NCBI GenBank assembly: GCA_009760855.2
Contig: WPIO01000001.1
Span: forward strand, 14,913,501-14,977,500
Reading direction: 5' to 3'
Length of the DNA: 64,000 nucleotides
From: Cristatella mucedo
Taxonomy: Eukaryota; Bryozoa; Phylactolaemata; Cristatellidae
Within the stretch, counting starts at the first letter, position 1, and every line of letters begins with the position of its first letter. The translations under genes and the position numbers were made by a program. Below are positions 42,129 through 53,125 of the stretch, piece after piece. The notes under the pieces are model-generated. The model had not been told where the DNA came from and searched no databases. It worked only from the letters and a program-made list of their open reading frames with translations.

Positions 42129-45100
42129 GTATGTATGGCGTATATTGCTGCAAAAAATTTGGGCTGAGTTTACAGCCTTTGTAGTCCCACTGTGTGGTCA
42201 CCGTTAATAAGTAGTTACCATGTATTGCTGCAAATTCGTGGGCGGCGTCTCCACACAGTGCGGCAAATTCGTGGGCGGCGTCTCCGTTTGTGTCCATGGT
42301 ATTTATAAGGTGTGGTTCCCTACGTAAAGTAAATAAGATTACATGCAGTAAAGTTTGAGACTCCAACGAAACGAACGGCGGGCGAGTGCAAGCGAAAGAT
42401 CTCGCGGTATATCATGGAATTAATCAAAAGATATATTGTTGTTGGTTTGGCATGGCAATAACTAGCCGTTTCTATGCCGACCGCCAAAAAATTCGCACTC
42501 CCATGGTTTTAAAACGCAGTTTTTAAATTAGGCTGCACTGTTATGTAGCGATCAGCTGTTATTGCCCAGGAGTATTCATTTTAGGTTCAGCACGGTTACA
42601 TGACGGGTAGCGGGATTCCGTGCTCTTGACATCCATGTTAGTTTGGTTAACAGATCGAGGTACGAAATAACCATCCTATTCAAGGCGCTAGAGTGTTTTT
42701 GAGATAGCAATTACTGGGAATTTTGGGCGAAGGCTAATCGAAGCTGTGCCTCTAGCTATGTAATTACCATTACCGCTGAGTAGCTACGAGTCCACTGTGG
42801 TAACGAGTCAGCTGTAGTGACGAGGTGCACCTACGTCTTAGCCCAGGGGTAAGATGCTCGCTCTTCCCGACCCAGGTCGTGGGTTAGAGTCCTGCAGTAG
42901 GCAGCCCTTCATTTCCCACTGCAAGCGGTGGTGATAGCTACGAAGACTATTCTGCTGCTGTACCAGATTCAGATTTTGTTTTAGAAAATATATGAATCAC
43001 TCTAACTTTATGGTTATCAGGTTTTCTATAACCCCAGCGGACCTCCTAAAGTGTGTCAATGGAATTCCTGTTCAATATGCAATAAGCTCGTAATAATGTG
43101 TGACATGATTCTTGACGATGCCCTTGACTTGTCTGCTTTGACAAGAGATTTGGCTGCAATTGATTCGCCACCCAGCCATAATTGATGCTACCCCATATAG
43201 GCTTTTCTTTCTTTCATAGTCAGTCATAATGAGATCAACCAAAACTGGTGGAGTAGCCACTGTTGCTCATTCTTTCCTCAATATCAAGCCGTTTTTAGTT
43301 TCGTCGAAGAAGCCTTTCAAATCTCATATTTTGAACCTCTACAATAGCAAGTTGTTGGTTGTGGCAGTAATCTATCGTTCGAACCCTAAGTACAAAGTCT
43401 TCCTCTTATTTCAGATTTTCATATCTCATTGATTCTGTGTGTCAGATATCGTCCCTTCGTGCTGGGTGATTTTAGCATTCTTTTCGATGACTCAAATGAC
43501 GCCTTAATTGCCGAATTTCGTATACTGACTGATATTCTTCTTTGGCTCATGTGCGTGGTCCCATCCACAAAAAGTTCACAGCCTCTGTCAGATGTTCTCG
43601 CATGATTGTATGCTATCAATGCCTTGTATTACCAATTTCCGACCACATGGTAATCTCATTCACCTCTGCATTTGATGTCCCCTTTGGTATCCATAATTAT
43701 TTGCAAATCGCTAATCGCAAACCCTAAGACCTCTGAAATGGATGCTGTCAGCATGGAAATGTATTTCTCATCCCTGCTGGTCAGTGCTCTGTTCGACCTA
43801 CCCCTTACTGGTGAATTGCTACAACATGACACTACCCGACTTTCCGGTAAAGTTTGCTCCCTGACTTAAGTACACTGTATGCCCTTGCCTAAATGGTTAT
43901 GGCTTAGTGCAGACATGAAAATAGCTAGGGCAACCAAATGTAAGCTTCAGTAAGCATACATTAGATTAGGACTAACTGTCCATCTATTGGTATACGAAGT
44001 CTATTGTAGCTAATACGAATTCATCCTAGTTAAGGCTAAATCTAGCTTTTGTAGAGCAAGTGGAATCACGAATGGACAATCACCAAATGCTGATGTTTAG
44101 CATTAGCCATTTTCTTTACTGCTCCTAGTGCAGCACCTTACCTAGTGATCCTTTTGGCAATATAGATCATTTCTGTACAAGTTTTGTCAGCACGATACTG
44201 TCAGAGACCCTATTCCCAATGTAACATCCCCAGTGTAACATCCCCACTCAACTCCTCTTCCTCAGTTCCTTGCAGTCTCTCAAGTCTGCCACTATTGGGC
44301 TGTGATAACCCAAGAGGTAAGGTGCTTGCTCTTAACGACCGAGATCGTGGGTTCGATTCCTGCAGTTGAGCGATTCTGTATTGCCAACTGCAAGTGGTGG
44401 TGATAGCCGATAAGGCTCATCTGCTGCTATACAAATGAGGCCGTTAAATCAGCTAAGATTTTTTAATGCCCTCCTTGCTAATTTTATCTCCCAGCCTAAG
44501 AAGGCATCTAGTCCTCTTGATCCTATACCCACCGTTCTCTTCCCGAGATGCATAGGTCTGCTGCTGCCATTAATAACTAACGTAATAATAATAACGTAAT
44601 AAACTCGCATTTTTCTCACAGCATTTGCTAGCTCCGTGTGAATTATCCTTTGTGTGCTTATGTGAGCTGACACTGTGTTATCGCTAACTGATTGACACGC
44701 TTCCTTTGCAGTGTCAAGTGCCTTGAAAGATATACAAATATCTTATCATTATTACCTAAAATATTTTTTTTACTAATTTAAACAGTGCCAATCCTTGTTT
44801 TCAGTCGCGTCTAAATGAAGAATGGGGAACTTAAGTTGAATTGGTAGGGCTAGCTTAGCCTTCATGCCATAATTGCTTTATCATCAATGGGTGTCTGCTG
44901 CAAAATCGTGCTTACCGTTTTCAGTTTAAGTAACAAGTGTCGGTGCTGACTTATTAGTTTCTCTACCATAGCAAGATCCACTGCTGGGGGCGATGTGTCA
45001 CTGTTTCTTGCTTGTATTGCTAGATATCTATTTGGGGTGTGTGTGCTTGTGTATAGTTTTGTATGGCGCACTCACAGCCTAAGCGGCTTTCGGTACGCAT

Positions 45101-47550
45101 TCGGTAGCCAACAGACTTCATCTCACGCATTAAAGAGAAAGTGGGAAGCATAGCAGAGTCAGGAGAGCAGTTGAGGTAGCGAGTAGCATGGAAGTAGCAG
45201 CTCAGGACCGCTGAAAAGGATTAGCCATAGTCGGCAGCAGGAGAGTAGTTGTCGTTACATAACAATCGTGGAAGCGAGTTCCACAGTCTAGCACCTGCAG
45301 AGCTAAAGCTTCTGTCGCCAACGGTCTTTAAGCAGAGAAACGGAACAGCTAATGTATTGTCCATACAGGACCTGAGGGCACGAGGAGGCTGAAACTGGTG
45401 CAGCAGTTCAGCTAGGTATGGAGGAGCCAAGCCGTGCATGGCCTTGTTTAGTGCTGTAAAGGACAGGTCAGCCGGTTCAGCTACAAACCCAATTAGAAGC
45501 TGTTCTGGTTATTCTCGTCACGCTTGCTGCTTGATAGTGAAAGTAATAATGCAAAATTTGTATAGCACCCCAAGATAACCAATTCTTGTTCTAAACACTG
45601 CTGTAAAGAAACCATATCCATTGGTTAGCTATACTATAATGCACAATTTCAGTCTGCATAAGATTACGATTGGCTATTCACAGGACTGATAAAATAATAT
45701 GAGGAAAATGTTGGTTAGCTTCTTTTGTCAATTCAGCAGATGTCATAACTGCAGTCGGCAGTCAGTTCCAGGTTGTGTGAGCATGCAAACTTAAGGCTGG
45801 GTGTCCAACAGATTCAAGATTGGCGTGGGGCCCAGCTAACCGACTAAGGGGTGGTGGTATGATACGAAGCCTGATTAGGGAATATTTCAGATAGCTGGGC
45901 CAAAAGAAGAGAAAGAGGGGACCTCAAAATGAGTGCCACAACTTTGAAGTTATGATGATTGATAATGAGCCAGTGGAGGTCGGTGAAGTATAATATGATA
46001 ATTATAACGTTCAAGACAAAAAAGCCTATCTGCTAAGTTTAGCACCACTGGAACCACCGTGTTGCATCTGCAGAAAGACATGCAGGTAATGTGTTTTAGA
46101 AGTATGGAAAGGATGTCACAAATGCGTGATGGTAGCTGAAAGTAGTTCGACTTGAAGTGTGGAGCCGTCGTTATCATCTAGTGAAATGTCATTGTGGGAC
46201 AGAGAAAACCCCATTTGTTTCTGAGTAACATTAGTTTGTAGAGAAACCAGTAGTCACGTCAAAGATATTTATAATGTACCTAGCAGTTATTACTTACATT
46301 CGTCTATCGGTTGCTGATTTGCTCATGGAGACCGTGCAGCCATGTCGTTATGTTATAAGGCCAGTAAACAAATGTTAGTCTTGAAACACATTACCATAAG
46401 TTTTTCCTTTTTTACTCAAGTGATGGCAACTACCTGACCCTGTCGATTGACAACATAAAGCTGAGATTAGTGTGGCTCGTGGTTGTCGTCGACAACCATT
46501 GCAGCAAATGTAAAGCGCCTAGAGAGAGAGAGATTAAGTTCTCTGAGGGCGCTTTATCAAGTGCATTATTATTATTATTATTAACCATTTATAACATACA
46601 TTTTTTCACTAGATGGATTTTTCACCGATTTCTCTGTGATCACCATAGCGTAAAAAAATAAATCATTTGTATAGTGCCCTAAGAGAACCTAATCTCTCTT
46701 CAGGTGCTTCACATATGCCACGGGGCTCGAGCCCACGACCTCAGCCAGACCTTGGTCGGGGCGAGCACCTTAACCACTGGGCCAAGGCAGCTCAGGCGCC
46801 TAGTTTGTACATGCAATGTAACTAAAGCATTTGTGATAAAGCATTTGCATGTGTGAGAAGCAAGTGTAGTTACGGTAAGTGGTTTGCTCAGAGCCAACTG
46901 GTAAAGCAATGGCACTATTCAATGCTAAAACGTTAACGAATGTGCTTGGATGTTATAATGCGATATGCCTTTAGACGACTAACGACGTGTGTCATGCATC
47001 TTAGATGGCTGTTGGATGTGGCAAGCTGGATGAGCCGTCATGACTAAGGAAAAATTGGTGCCTGCCAGTACTGCTGTCTGGTGTTCCCATTTAGGTATGG
47101 CTCTCCAATCAGTTACTCAAGAGCAGCTGCTCGAATTCCAGTTATTGCATGCTGCACACAAGGAGGGATCCGGCTACATTTGCAATGTTTGTGCATCACA
47201 TGCTTGTACTTGATCGTAAAAGCATAAGCTCGCACTTTATTGTAAACCATAACCGTGCTGCTTATTTTGCAGGTGGTGCCGGAGCAGGACCGGGTAAAGC
47301 AGCCTTAGACCTGGAAACAGATCCTAAGAAGCTTACTTCCTTCTGCTGTGGTGGTAATTACTTTAAAGAAGGGAAGGACCCTGAAATAAAGCCTGACTCT
47401 GAGTATCCAGAGTGGTTGTGGACACTACGTACAGCTCGTGGGCCGGAGCCAATTGAAAACTTGGATCAAAATTCTTTCCAATACTGGCGTCGCCTCAGAT
47501 GTAAGCATATTAAGAGACATAACGCTCTTTCAAAAATAAATTATAAGTGA
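42029..47550 (+). CDS. MRPL54: MRPL54, mitochondrial large-subunit ribosomal protein mL54, two exons
   Basis: mL54 is a small mitoribosomal large-subunit protein without a bacterial counterpart. Exons 42029-42128 and 47273-47550 join in phase (G + GT makes Gly) to give 125 residues, near the 138 of human. Residues 1-32 are Arg/Leu/Ser-rich and lack acidic residues, as in a mitochondrial targeting peptide. The mature part has YFKEGKDPEIKPDSEYPEWL, then a spacer and YWRRLR.KHI.RHNALSK, matching the family's PDxEYPxWL and YWRRLR...RHNRLSK blocks. A TAA at 42020-42022 lies in frame just upstream of the ATG. The 5.1-kb intron holds SINE-A, LINE-A, LINE-B and SINE-B copies. The next gene, PEX11, is convergent and starts its stop codon 235 bases downstream. 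Confidence 0.93.
42830..42985 (+). mobile_element. SINE-A copy
   Basis: TTAGCCCAGGGGTAAGATGC and GTCGTGGGTTAGAGTCCTG heads, then CACTGCAAGCGGTGGTGATA and a CTGCTGCTGTACCAGA end. In the MRPL54 intron, sense. Confidence 0.75.
43200..43900 (+). mobile_element. LINE 5' fragment, AP-endonuclease region
   Basis: In broken frames: GGVATVAHSF, a VVAVIYRSN segment (compare .VVYRPP. of LINE endonucleases), LGDFSILFDD near 43,457-43,490 (GDFN motif) and ISDHMVISF near 43,630-43,660 (SDH motif). Order matches an APE domain. This is the only clear endonuclease stretch in the window; it may belong to LINE-A. Confidence 0.65.
44298..44462 (+). mobile_element. SINE-A copy
   Basis: CTGTGATAACCCAAGAGGTA and GTGGGTTCGATTCCTGCAG (good box B), body and GGCCGTTAAATCAGCTAAGA end. 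Confidence 0.83.
44463..44760 (+). mobile_element. LINE-A fragment, RT start fused to tail
   Basis: TAAGAAGGCATCTAGTCCTC ... GATGCATAGGTCTGCTGCTG matches the start of the RT in the copy at 1,697-1,745. An internal deletion leads straight to the 3'UTR and tail at 44,600-44,760. Confidence 0.65.
45050..45480 (-). mobile_element. LINE-B C-terminal end, antisense
   Basis: Minus strand reads HGLAPPYLAELLHQFQPPRA and GARLWNSLPRLL, then a 3'UTR matching 53,190-53,500 in reverse. About 430 bp. Confidence 0.78.
45535..46200 (-). mobile_element. LINE-A fragment, antisense
   Basis: Begins with the reverse-complement tail (TTTGTATAGCACCCC...). Continues through 3'UTR and the C-terminal region in broken frames, ending near the SDISLDD-type segment. 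Confidence 0.65.
46493..46582 (+). mobile_element. LINE-A tail fragment
   Basis: GCAGCAAATGTAAAGCGCC ... CTTTATCAAGTGCATTATT tail with ATT repeats; about 90 bp. Confidence 0.8.
46662..46795 (-). mobile_element. SINE-B copy, best preserved
   Basis: Minus strand: GGCCCAGTGGTTAAGGTGCT, box B GTCGTGGGCTCGAGCCCCG, then GCATATGTGAAGCACCTG and the LINE-A-like tail GGGCACTATACAAATGATTT. Confidence 0.8.
47273..47550 (+). CDS. MRPL54: MRPL54 exon 2, conserved mL54 body and stop
   Basis: The acceptor TATTTTGCAG ends at 47272. It holds the conserved YPEWL and YWRRLR blocks and ends TGA at 47548-47550. The GTAAGC after the YWRRLR block is coding, not a donor: the conserved KHI.RHN.LSK follows without a break. 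AATAAA at 47535-47540 overlaps the last codons. Confidence 0.93.
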
Positions 47551-47784
47551 CAGCTTGGGTAACCTAGAACGTAGTGGACGTATTGTATTTGCAGTCTGCT
47601 CCACACAACCGTTCCAGACCCTAACATCCAGGCTACTGCAGCTAGCAAATGCAGCGCAAAAGTAATAGCAGAGCAATTGCTTGTTTGCCATGATCAATCA
47701 CTGGTAAAGCAAGCCTCTACCTACGAAGAACATAGGCCAAATGGTGTGATGCAGCACCTTGAGACTGATCGTGTCCATCGTGTA
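47551..47784. other. Short gap between convergent MRPL54 and PEX11
   Basis: Only 234 bases separate the two stop codons. I see no other gene and no clear poly(A) signal for the minus-strand gene. Confidence 0.6.
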
Positions 47785-48350
47785 TCATGGGACTTGTTTG
47801 AGTGCCGGGTCCCAAACTACAATCATGCCAAGCACTGAAGAAAGAAGACCCACCAGTCCTTGTACAGCTGGGGGCACATTAACATAACCGAGGTTGGAGC
47901 TAGGTAAAATGAAGTCCAGCAGGTTGGTTGCAGTATTCAGTAAAACTGGTGGGTTGTCTAGCAGACAACGCCTAACTGCAAACAAAGTACGCCTGTTTTT
48001 ATCTTCCCTTTTGACGGTGCTGTCGTAGCCACTGCCTAGCCTCCTCGTGTCGGATGCCAAAGCCTCCTGTTTTCTGAGAGATGCACGAACAATTACTAAA
48101 ATATCATACAAGTTTCGAAGCAGACTGAGCAAAGTACTGAACAACCAGAACTGATTCGACAATCTAGCATAACGTGCTTTGTCGATTTTTAGCAGTTTCA
48201 TGCTATGAAACCACAGCAAATTGTCAATAAACATGAAACAAGCTTGGGCTATTCTCGCCAACGTAATGGTCATGCGAAGTACAATGTCGGAAAGATGGAG
48301 CGACTTGAGTGCACCTTGTATGAATTCTAAGCTTTTGCCCATCCGAAGCA
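47785..48350 (-). CDS. PEX11: PEX11 exon 3
   Basis: Acceptor CGTTGTAG on the minus strand, then two bases completing Leu. Contains most of the protein: membrane-associated helices (ITLARIAQACFMFIDNLLWF), a basic linker (TVKREDKNRR) and the C-terminal hydrophobic segment. Ends in a stop at 47785-47787. Confidence 0.94.
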
Positions 48351-50483
48351 CTACAACGATAATTCATATGCCAGCGCTGAGGCACGATCCAGCGGTACGA
48401 GTGCCACAATTTCAAATCCCATCTATAGCTGGTTGATAAGAAGCTCATGCTAGTCACACATACCTGTATAAAGCTATTCACAAGGCACCGAGCAATTAGA
48501 CTAGTATGAGGATGGCGGTGAAGTGAACTAATTACAGGGCAAACAGGCAGCCAGATTGTGTGCATTATAATGCAAGCGTTATTACGTCCACAAAAAGCAA
48601 TCCCTATTCTCGACGTTTGCATACACTATGCTGACACTAAAGACGTTGTGGCTGGCTGATAAGAATGACCCCAAATACCACAGATCGGCCCAGCGTGTCC
48701 TCACAATGCATATAGCCAGGGATGGCCACGAGTGTCATTTTTTGCTATAATTAGACCGTACAGCTTACTTTTACAGCGAGATTAAGCCTGTTGGCTACCA
48801 AATGCATTTCGAAAAGTTGTTAGGTGCACCATAGAAAACTTGCCGTGTAACAGCCGCTTAGTCTTTGTAGAGTTACAGATGGCGATACATTACATTTCTA
48901 CGAACCACTATGATTGCAATTTTTGCTAAGCAAAGGGGTATTAGAAATTATATCAAACACATAGTTGCCACAGAAGAATTGCCACAGCCTCAGGTCACTA
49001 GGTTGACCGTGAGCAGAAAAGCCGAGAAAATTAGAACGGTCAAGAATAGCCTACTAATCAAATGAAGTTTCCAGGAAGATTGCAGCAAGTTATCGGTCTA
49101 AGACAATAGCTGATACAATACTATAAGTGGGGTCATTCAGCAAGTTTAAGCGAAGGACATGTACAGCTAACCGACCAAGAGGGCATGCTTACATACAGTA
49201 AACACAACGCACTGTTGATAAAGAGCATATCTGCAAGTGCAGAGATGACCATAGGTTTATCGAGTGGGGAGGGCAGTGGGCCTTCACAGGACAGCTTATC
49301 TCCTGGCATGGCCCTCTTAAGATTGTCAGGCCCGGGCCAAGTCAATGTCTGATCCTGTCTTGATAAGAGCTTCAAAATGTTTCTTGCTTCATTTATTTCC
49401 TATATGAAATAGTGCGGCCAGGTGACTTTTTTGCTGCCAGCATTGCCATGCATATCTAGCTTAGCTTCAAACCATAAATAGCCTGAGACTGGAACCAACC
49501 ATAATACCAAACGTATCAAATCTTAACTCTTCACAGGAAAATAATCAGGTCGAGCCAGCAAGATATCGCTCTCCGCAATAGCCTAACTGGCACAACCACC
49601 AAGCCTTACTGAGGAATGAACGATCAGCCGATGGTGGAACGAAACACTGTTCAAACCGGACTAAGTGGTGCGGCTAAGAGAATACTCCTCTGCCATCAAG
49701 AAATACACGACGGGCTGCATCGCCATATCAGAGTCCGCTCTTGCTACTTCTCAAGCACCTCGCTATTTCAGAATTAAATAGTGCCATGAATAGGAAGCTG
49801 GTATCCAAGTAGTTGGTGTAGGACTGCTGTCATTAAGTGCATTTCGGTTCAGGTATAAACAAGCACGCGCATACGTAAACGCGCACACGTATGCACATAT
49901 GCATACGTGTGCGTACACACGTATGCACAAGGGCGCATGCAAATCCAGACATGTGCATCAGAACTTGACGAAGGAGTTCAAGGCAAGCTGCCAGCACTCA
50001 CACATATTTCACTCGCTATAAAACGAGAAAATTATTTCGGGTTTAAATTGCTCGCGAAAGCCAATTCAATATAAAGCCACCTATACTGACAGGTATTTTA
50101 AAGAAGAGATACCAGCGGCACACAATTGCGATGATGAACTGCGTTAAAAAAACGATGGTTCAGCACTGCATGCTTACACTTCCTGGACAAACTGATTGAA
50201 CTCTCCAGGTTCTTCAGCTTTTCCGCCAGTTCCTGCGTGCGTGTACTTTTCTCAAGCAAAGCATGGAGCAGCTTGCTACCATACTGGGCGGCCCTAGGCG
50301 TACAACTCTGCTGTAAGTTTGTAGAACGCCGCCAGCATTCAGAATATATGCGCTAAGCGCCTGCGGTCTCAATTCCAGTGACGCTCTGCAAAGCAAGTGC
50401 AGGTAAACCATCTACCTGTAAAGTTTCTCCCGCCCATTCGTCTGACTGCTAAACTTTACCACTTGTGAGACAAAGTCGCCCAT
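47785..50483 (-). CDS. PEX11: PEX11, peroxisomal membrane protein 11, complete, three exons
   Basis: PEX11 proteins remodel and elongate the peroxisomal membrane before fission. Exons, in order of transcription: 50483-50416, 50293-50178, 48350-47785, giving about 249 residues (human PEX11B is 259). The phases join perfectly: AG+G makes Arg in GREKLYR-AAQYGSKLL, and T+TG makes Leu in SLSRKL-LRMGKSLEF. Family matches: VKFSSQTNGREKLYR at the N-terminus, the amphipathic SLSRKLLRMGK region, LSDIVLRMTITLARIAQA and DNLLWF. Near the C-terminus are NPPVLLNTATNLLDFILP and a hydrophobic GLVGLLSSVLGMIVVW. Only about 60 residues of variable linker replace the Gly-rich linker of PEX11B. Which paralogue it is cannot be settled here. 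Confidence 0.94.
48768..48905 (+). mobile_element. LINE-B tail
   Basis: GCGAGATTAAGCCTGTTGGC ... GTAGAGTTACAGATGGCGAT matches the LINE-B 3' end. In PEX11 intron 2, antisense to the gene. Confidence 0.7.
48906..50177 (-). other. PEX11 intron 2, unannotated part
   Basis: No exon seen. A 30-bp near-palindrome of alternating purine/pyrimidine lies at 49,883-49,912. Confidence 0.45.
50178..50293 (-). CDS. PEX11: PEX11 exon 2
   Basis: Acceptor CGCCTAG, donor gtaagc after AAG T. Encodes AAQYGSKLLHALLEKS and the coiled, charged QELAEKLKNLESSISLSRK. An upstream acceptor (CTTACAG) exists, but only this one restores the family's R-AAQY junction. Confidence 0.92.
50416..50483 (-). CDS. PEX11: PEX11 exon 1
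   Basis: ATG at 50483-50481 opens MGDFVSQVVKFSSQTNGREK, matching the MD..V.F..Q..GRE.L.R N-terminus of the family. Donor GTAGAT follows. The exon is too short for most ORF finders. Confidence 0.92.
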
Positions 50484-51474
50484 ATAGGCTGCAAATCCCT
50501 CACGCCCAGGTGGGCGGCAGAATTGGAAGGGCAGAATCCGAAGGGCAGGAAATCGCGCTGTCAGTACCTCCGGGAGGCGAGAGCGCGTTAGGCGGAAAAG
50601 ACCCGCTCAGTACCTAGTTGCTCTCCGCTCTTGTCATAAACAAGGAGTAGCGGCTTCCACGTTCGGCGGAGCTAGGGCCGAAGCGTAGTGCTCATAGCGG
50701 GGCTAGCCTCTGCCGGAGCGTGACAAATAACGGTTAAGCTCTGATCTGGTTGCATTAGGTTTGTATTATTCCGGCCGAGGACTACGTTAATGTAAGGACG
50801 GGCCAGTGGTGTAGCAGCATGCGACATTGACCAGATTATGACGGCCGAGATATGTATTATTCGTGGATCCTGAATATTATTTCGGCTTGGAACCGGTTAT
50901 GCGGTAATGTGTGGCCACGGTAGCGTAAAAACCAAAGCCGTGTAATAGGCAGTCAGTTGCGCCTTAGCAGTTGGCCCGAGTTGAGTTTCAGGCTTTGAGC
51001 CGTACGAGTTGTACGGCATGGCTGGTATTGGACGCCTGTAACCCTTCGTTGCTGTCAAATAGAATTCTCTACGCTATGGATATGGACTTGATACTTTAAG
51101 GTGCGGGCACTTTTTGCTGCTGCCGTATTCGGCTGCTGTCGGCATACCTGCGTGCATTGGTGCTACGCATACGAGTATCGCCAGCCGCGATTCCAAAGCG
51201 CAGGACTTCAGCGGTATTCGTCGCGCGTCAGCTGGAACCAGCGTCGTAAAGAGCGCTGTGTTTGCCTTGTTCTATCCGGGCATGAAAGCCGTTACACCCC
51301 GTTTGAAAGAATAGGGCGGGTCGCTTGTATAAGAGAATGAACCTTCGTACAGGGTAAAGTACGTACGTTCTTTAGATACATTGCACATTCATGATAAAAT
51401 TTAAAGATGGAAAAATGTGCTAAACGGTATAATTAAAAGGCTACTACCTCCGCCCTAAACAAAGTGATAGTGCT
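50484..51474. other. PEX11 upstream region, GC-rich
   Basis: Likely holds the PEX11 promoter. It shows scattered CpG and no TATA box I would trust. A + strand open frame (51,114-51,314) has no family match and overlaps a second open frame, so I do not call it a gene. Confidence 0.45.
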
Positions 51475-51960
51475 TATAAACCTGTTTATAGCATCTTAAG
51501 AGAACTAAGTCTGTCTTGCACTTGAAATGAGCTGGGAACGAAACATATCAGCTGATTAGTGTTAACGTACGCAACTTCGGCACCCGTAAGCTCATTAAGA
51601 GCAAATGCTACTAAGAACAGATGTAGTTTTAGCTTCCATCAAGTTAGGGGAGGTCGTGATGTCAGTCGGTAATGGGTCAAAGGCTTTGAGACGTGTGAAC
51701 CGAAGGGTGTGGTCTCGAAAGGATATGATCTCAGCGTGGCGATTCGAGTCCAGAGTAATGGGTCTTCATATGAACAGCCTGGTGAGTAAATATTTCAGAT
51801 GCACACGTCGAAGCAACAGATAGAAGGAACCTAGAATAAGAGTGACAGGACCTCGCATTTAAAGTGCTGCTCGATGAGGTGCTGGTCTGGGAAATGGGTG
51901 ATGGGACAACTGCTTAGTTCGTGACAGAAAAGCCTAGTTTTGCACGAGCTGTAAGTGTCT
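51475..51960 (-). mobile_element. LINE-A fragment, antisense
   Basis: TAGCATCTTAAGAGAACTAA tail mirror, then 3'UTR and C-terminal mirror (GTAATGGGTCAAAGGCTTTG; CGATGAGGTGCTGGTCTGGG). Strongly decayed. Confidence 0.55.
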
Positions 51961-53125
51961 AGCAGACGTACCAGAAAGCCGACAGACGCAACGTGGACGT
52001 GGAGCAGAAGGTCGAGTGCTGATGCGCCGTGAGCGGCAGGAGAATACCACGTAGTATGAAATTTATCGCCGCCACACTAGCTACAACACACGAACACCGT
52101 GGCCCTTTGGCAGGCGTATATTCTGTCCTCGCGACGGCTTGTAACGCCATAGCATAGGTCGTTCTTCCCCCCTCCGCGTCCCCGTCGAAACTCTGCAGGC
52201 CAAAGTCATGCAGCTGACCGAATCCCCCAGAACCAGCCGGCGAGTAACCGAACGCCCCGAGCCCCACTGCGGCACGCCTAGCCGGTGAACTGCAGAGGAC
52301 AGCCGGCCCCTACACGACGAAAACACCGGGCTGCCGAAGCCCAAGTAGATCCAATTCTGGCATCTGTTAGATAGGGCACCTCAAGCACGAATTCATTTTT
52401 GGAACGAAATGGCTGGATTTAAGTAACTAATGCAAGCGCTAGAATGTGGCTCAAATAAGCCAGAGCCAGAAAACGAAGAGACCTTTCAAGCGATCGACCG
52501 GTAATAAGGATCATGAGGTCAACGGGTTACCTAACGGGAGTGTCGTTGCAGATTCAAGATAAGAGATGTTATGCTGGCAGTCACGGCGGAATTAGGTCAC
52601 TCTCAGGTCTGACTGAAGTTCGGGGGGGGGGGGGCTAGAACCAGATACTTTACCAAAGCGAAGCCATTGAAGCCCCTCGTTTGCCAAAAATACCTTCCTA
52701 GCCCTCTTGCAGAGGAGCTCTTAGCCCTTTCCTGTGGCTACCAGACTTTGGAAGAGAGGTTACTAGGGTTAAGTAACTACAGCTGGGTACGTAACCGCAG
52801 CTGGGTACCGGCCTGTATCTAAGTCACAGCGAGAAAAATTAACTTCTCAGATTAGCTCTAGAGGTTGCCAAACAGCAACTATCTACGGGCACTAACTGTA
52901 GCAATAGCAAATAGCATGTCGCCCGCGGATGGTAACATTTAGCCACGTCGTTCCTGGTTGCTCTTTCGCAGGACTGCATGAGGGTAAATCGCTAGCCGGT
53001 GATTGGTAGATTGGCAAACATATCGGCCGGTATGATTGGCCCACTGACCTATGCAAGGGCAAATGAGAATCTAATGAGCTTTTTGCCCCACAAGTAAATC
53101 CCGCAAGCCCCTTCCAGTGGCTACT
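51961..53125. other. Intergenic, nothing firm
   Basis: GC-rich minus-strand frames at 51,959-52,344 show no motif. A 13-base G run lies at 52,622-52,634. Confidence 0.35.

Noticed and set aside
47500-47508. GTAAGC as the donor of an MRPL54 exon
   Set aside because: The conserved mL54 C-terminal block reads straight through it to the stop.
48224-48622. 132-residue minus-strand open frame
   Set aside because: It overlaps PEX11 exon 3 and its intron in another frame; the PEX11 frame has clear family matches.
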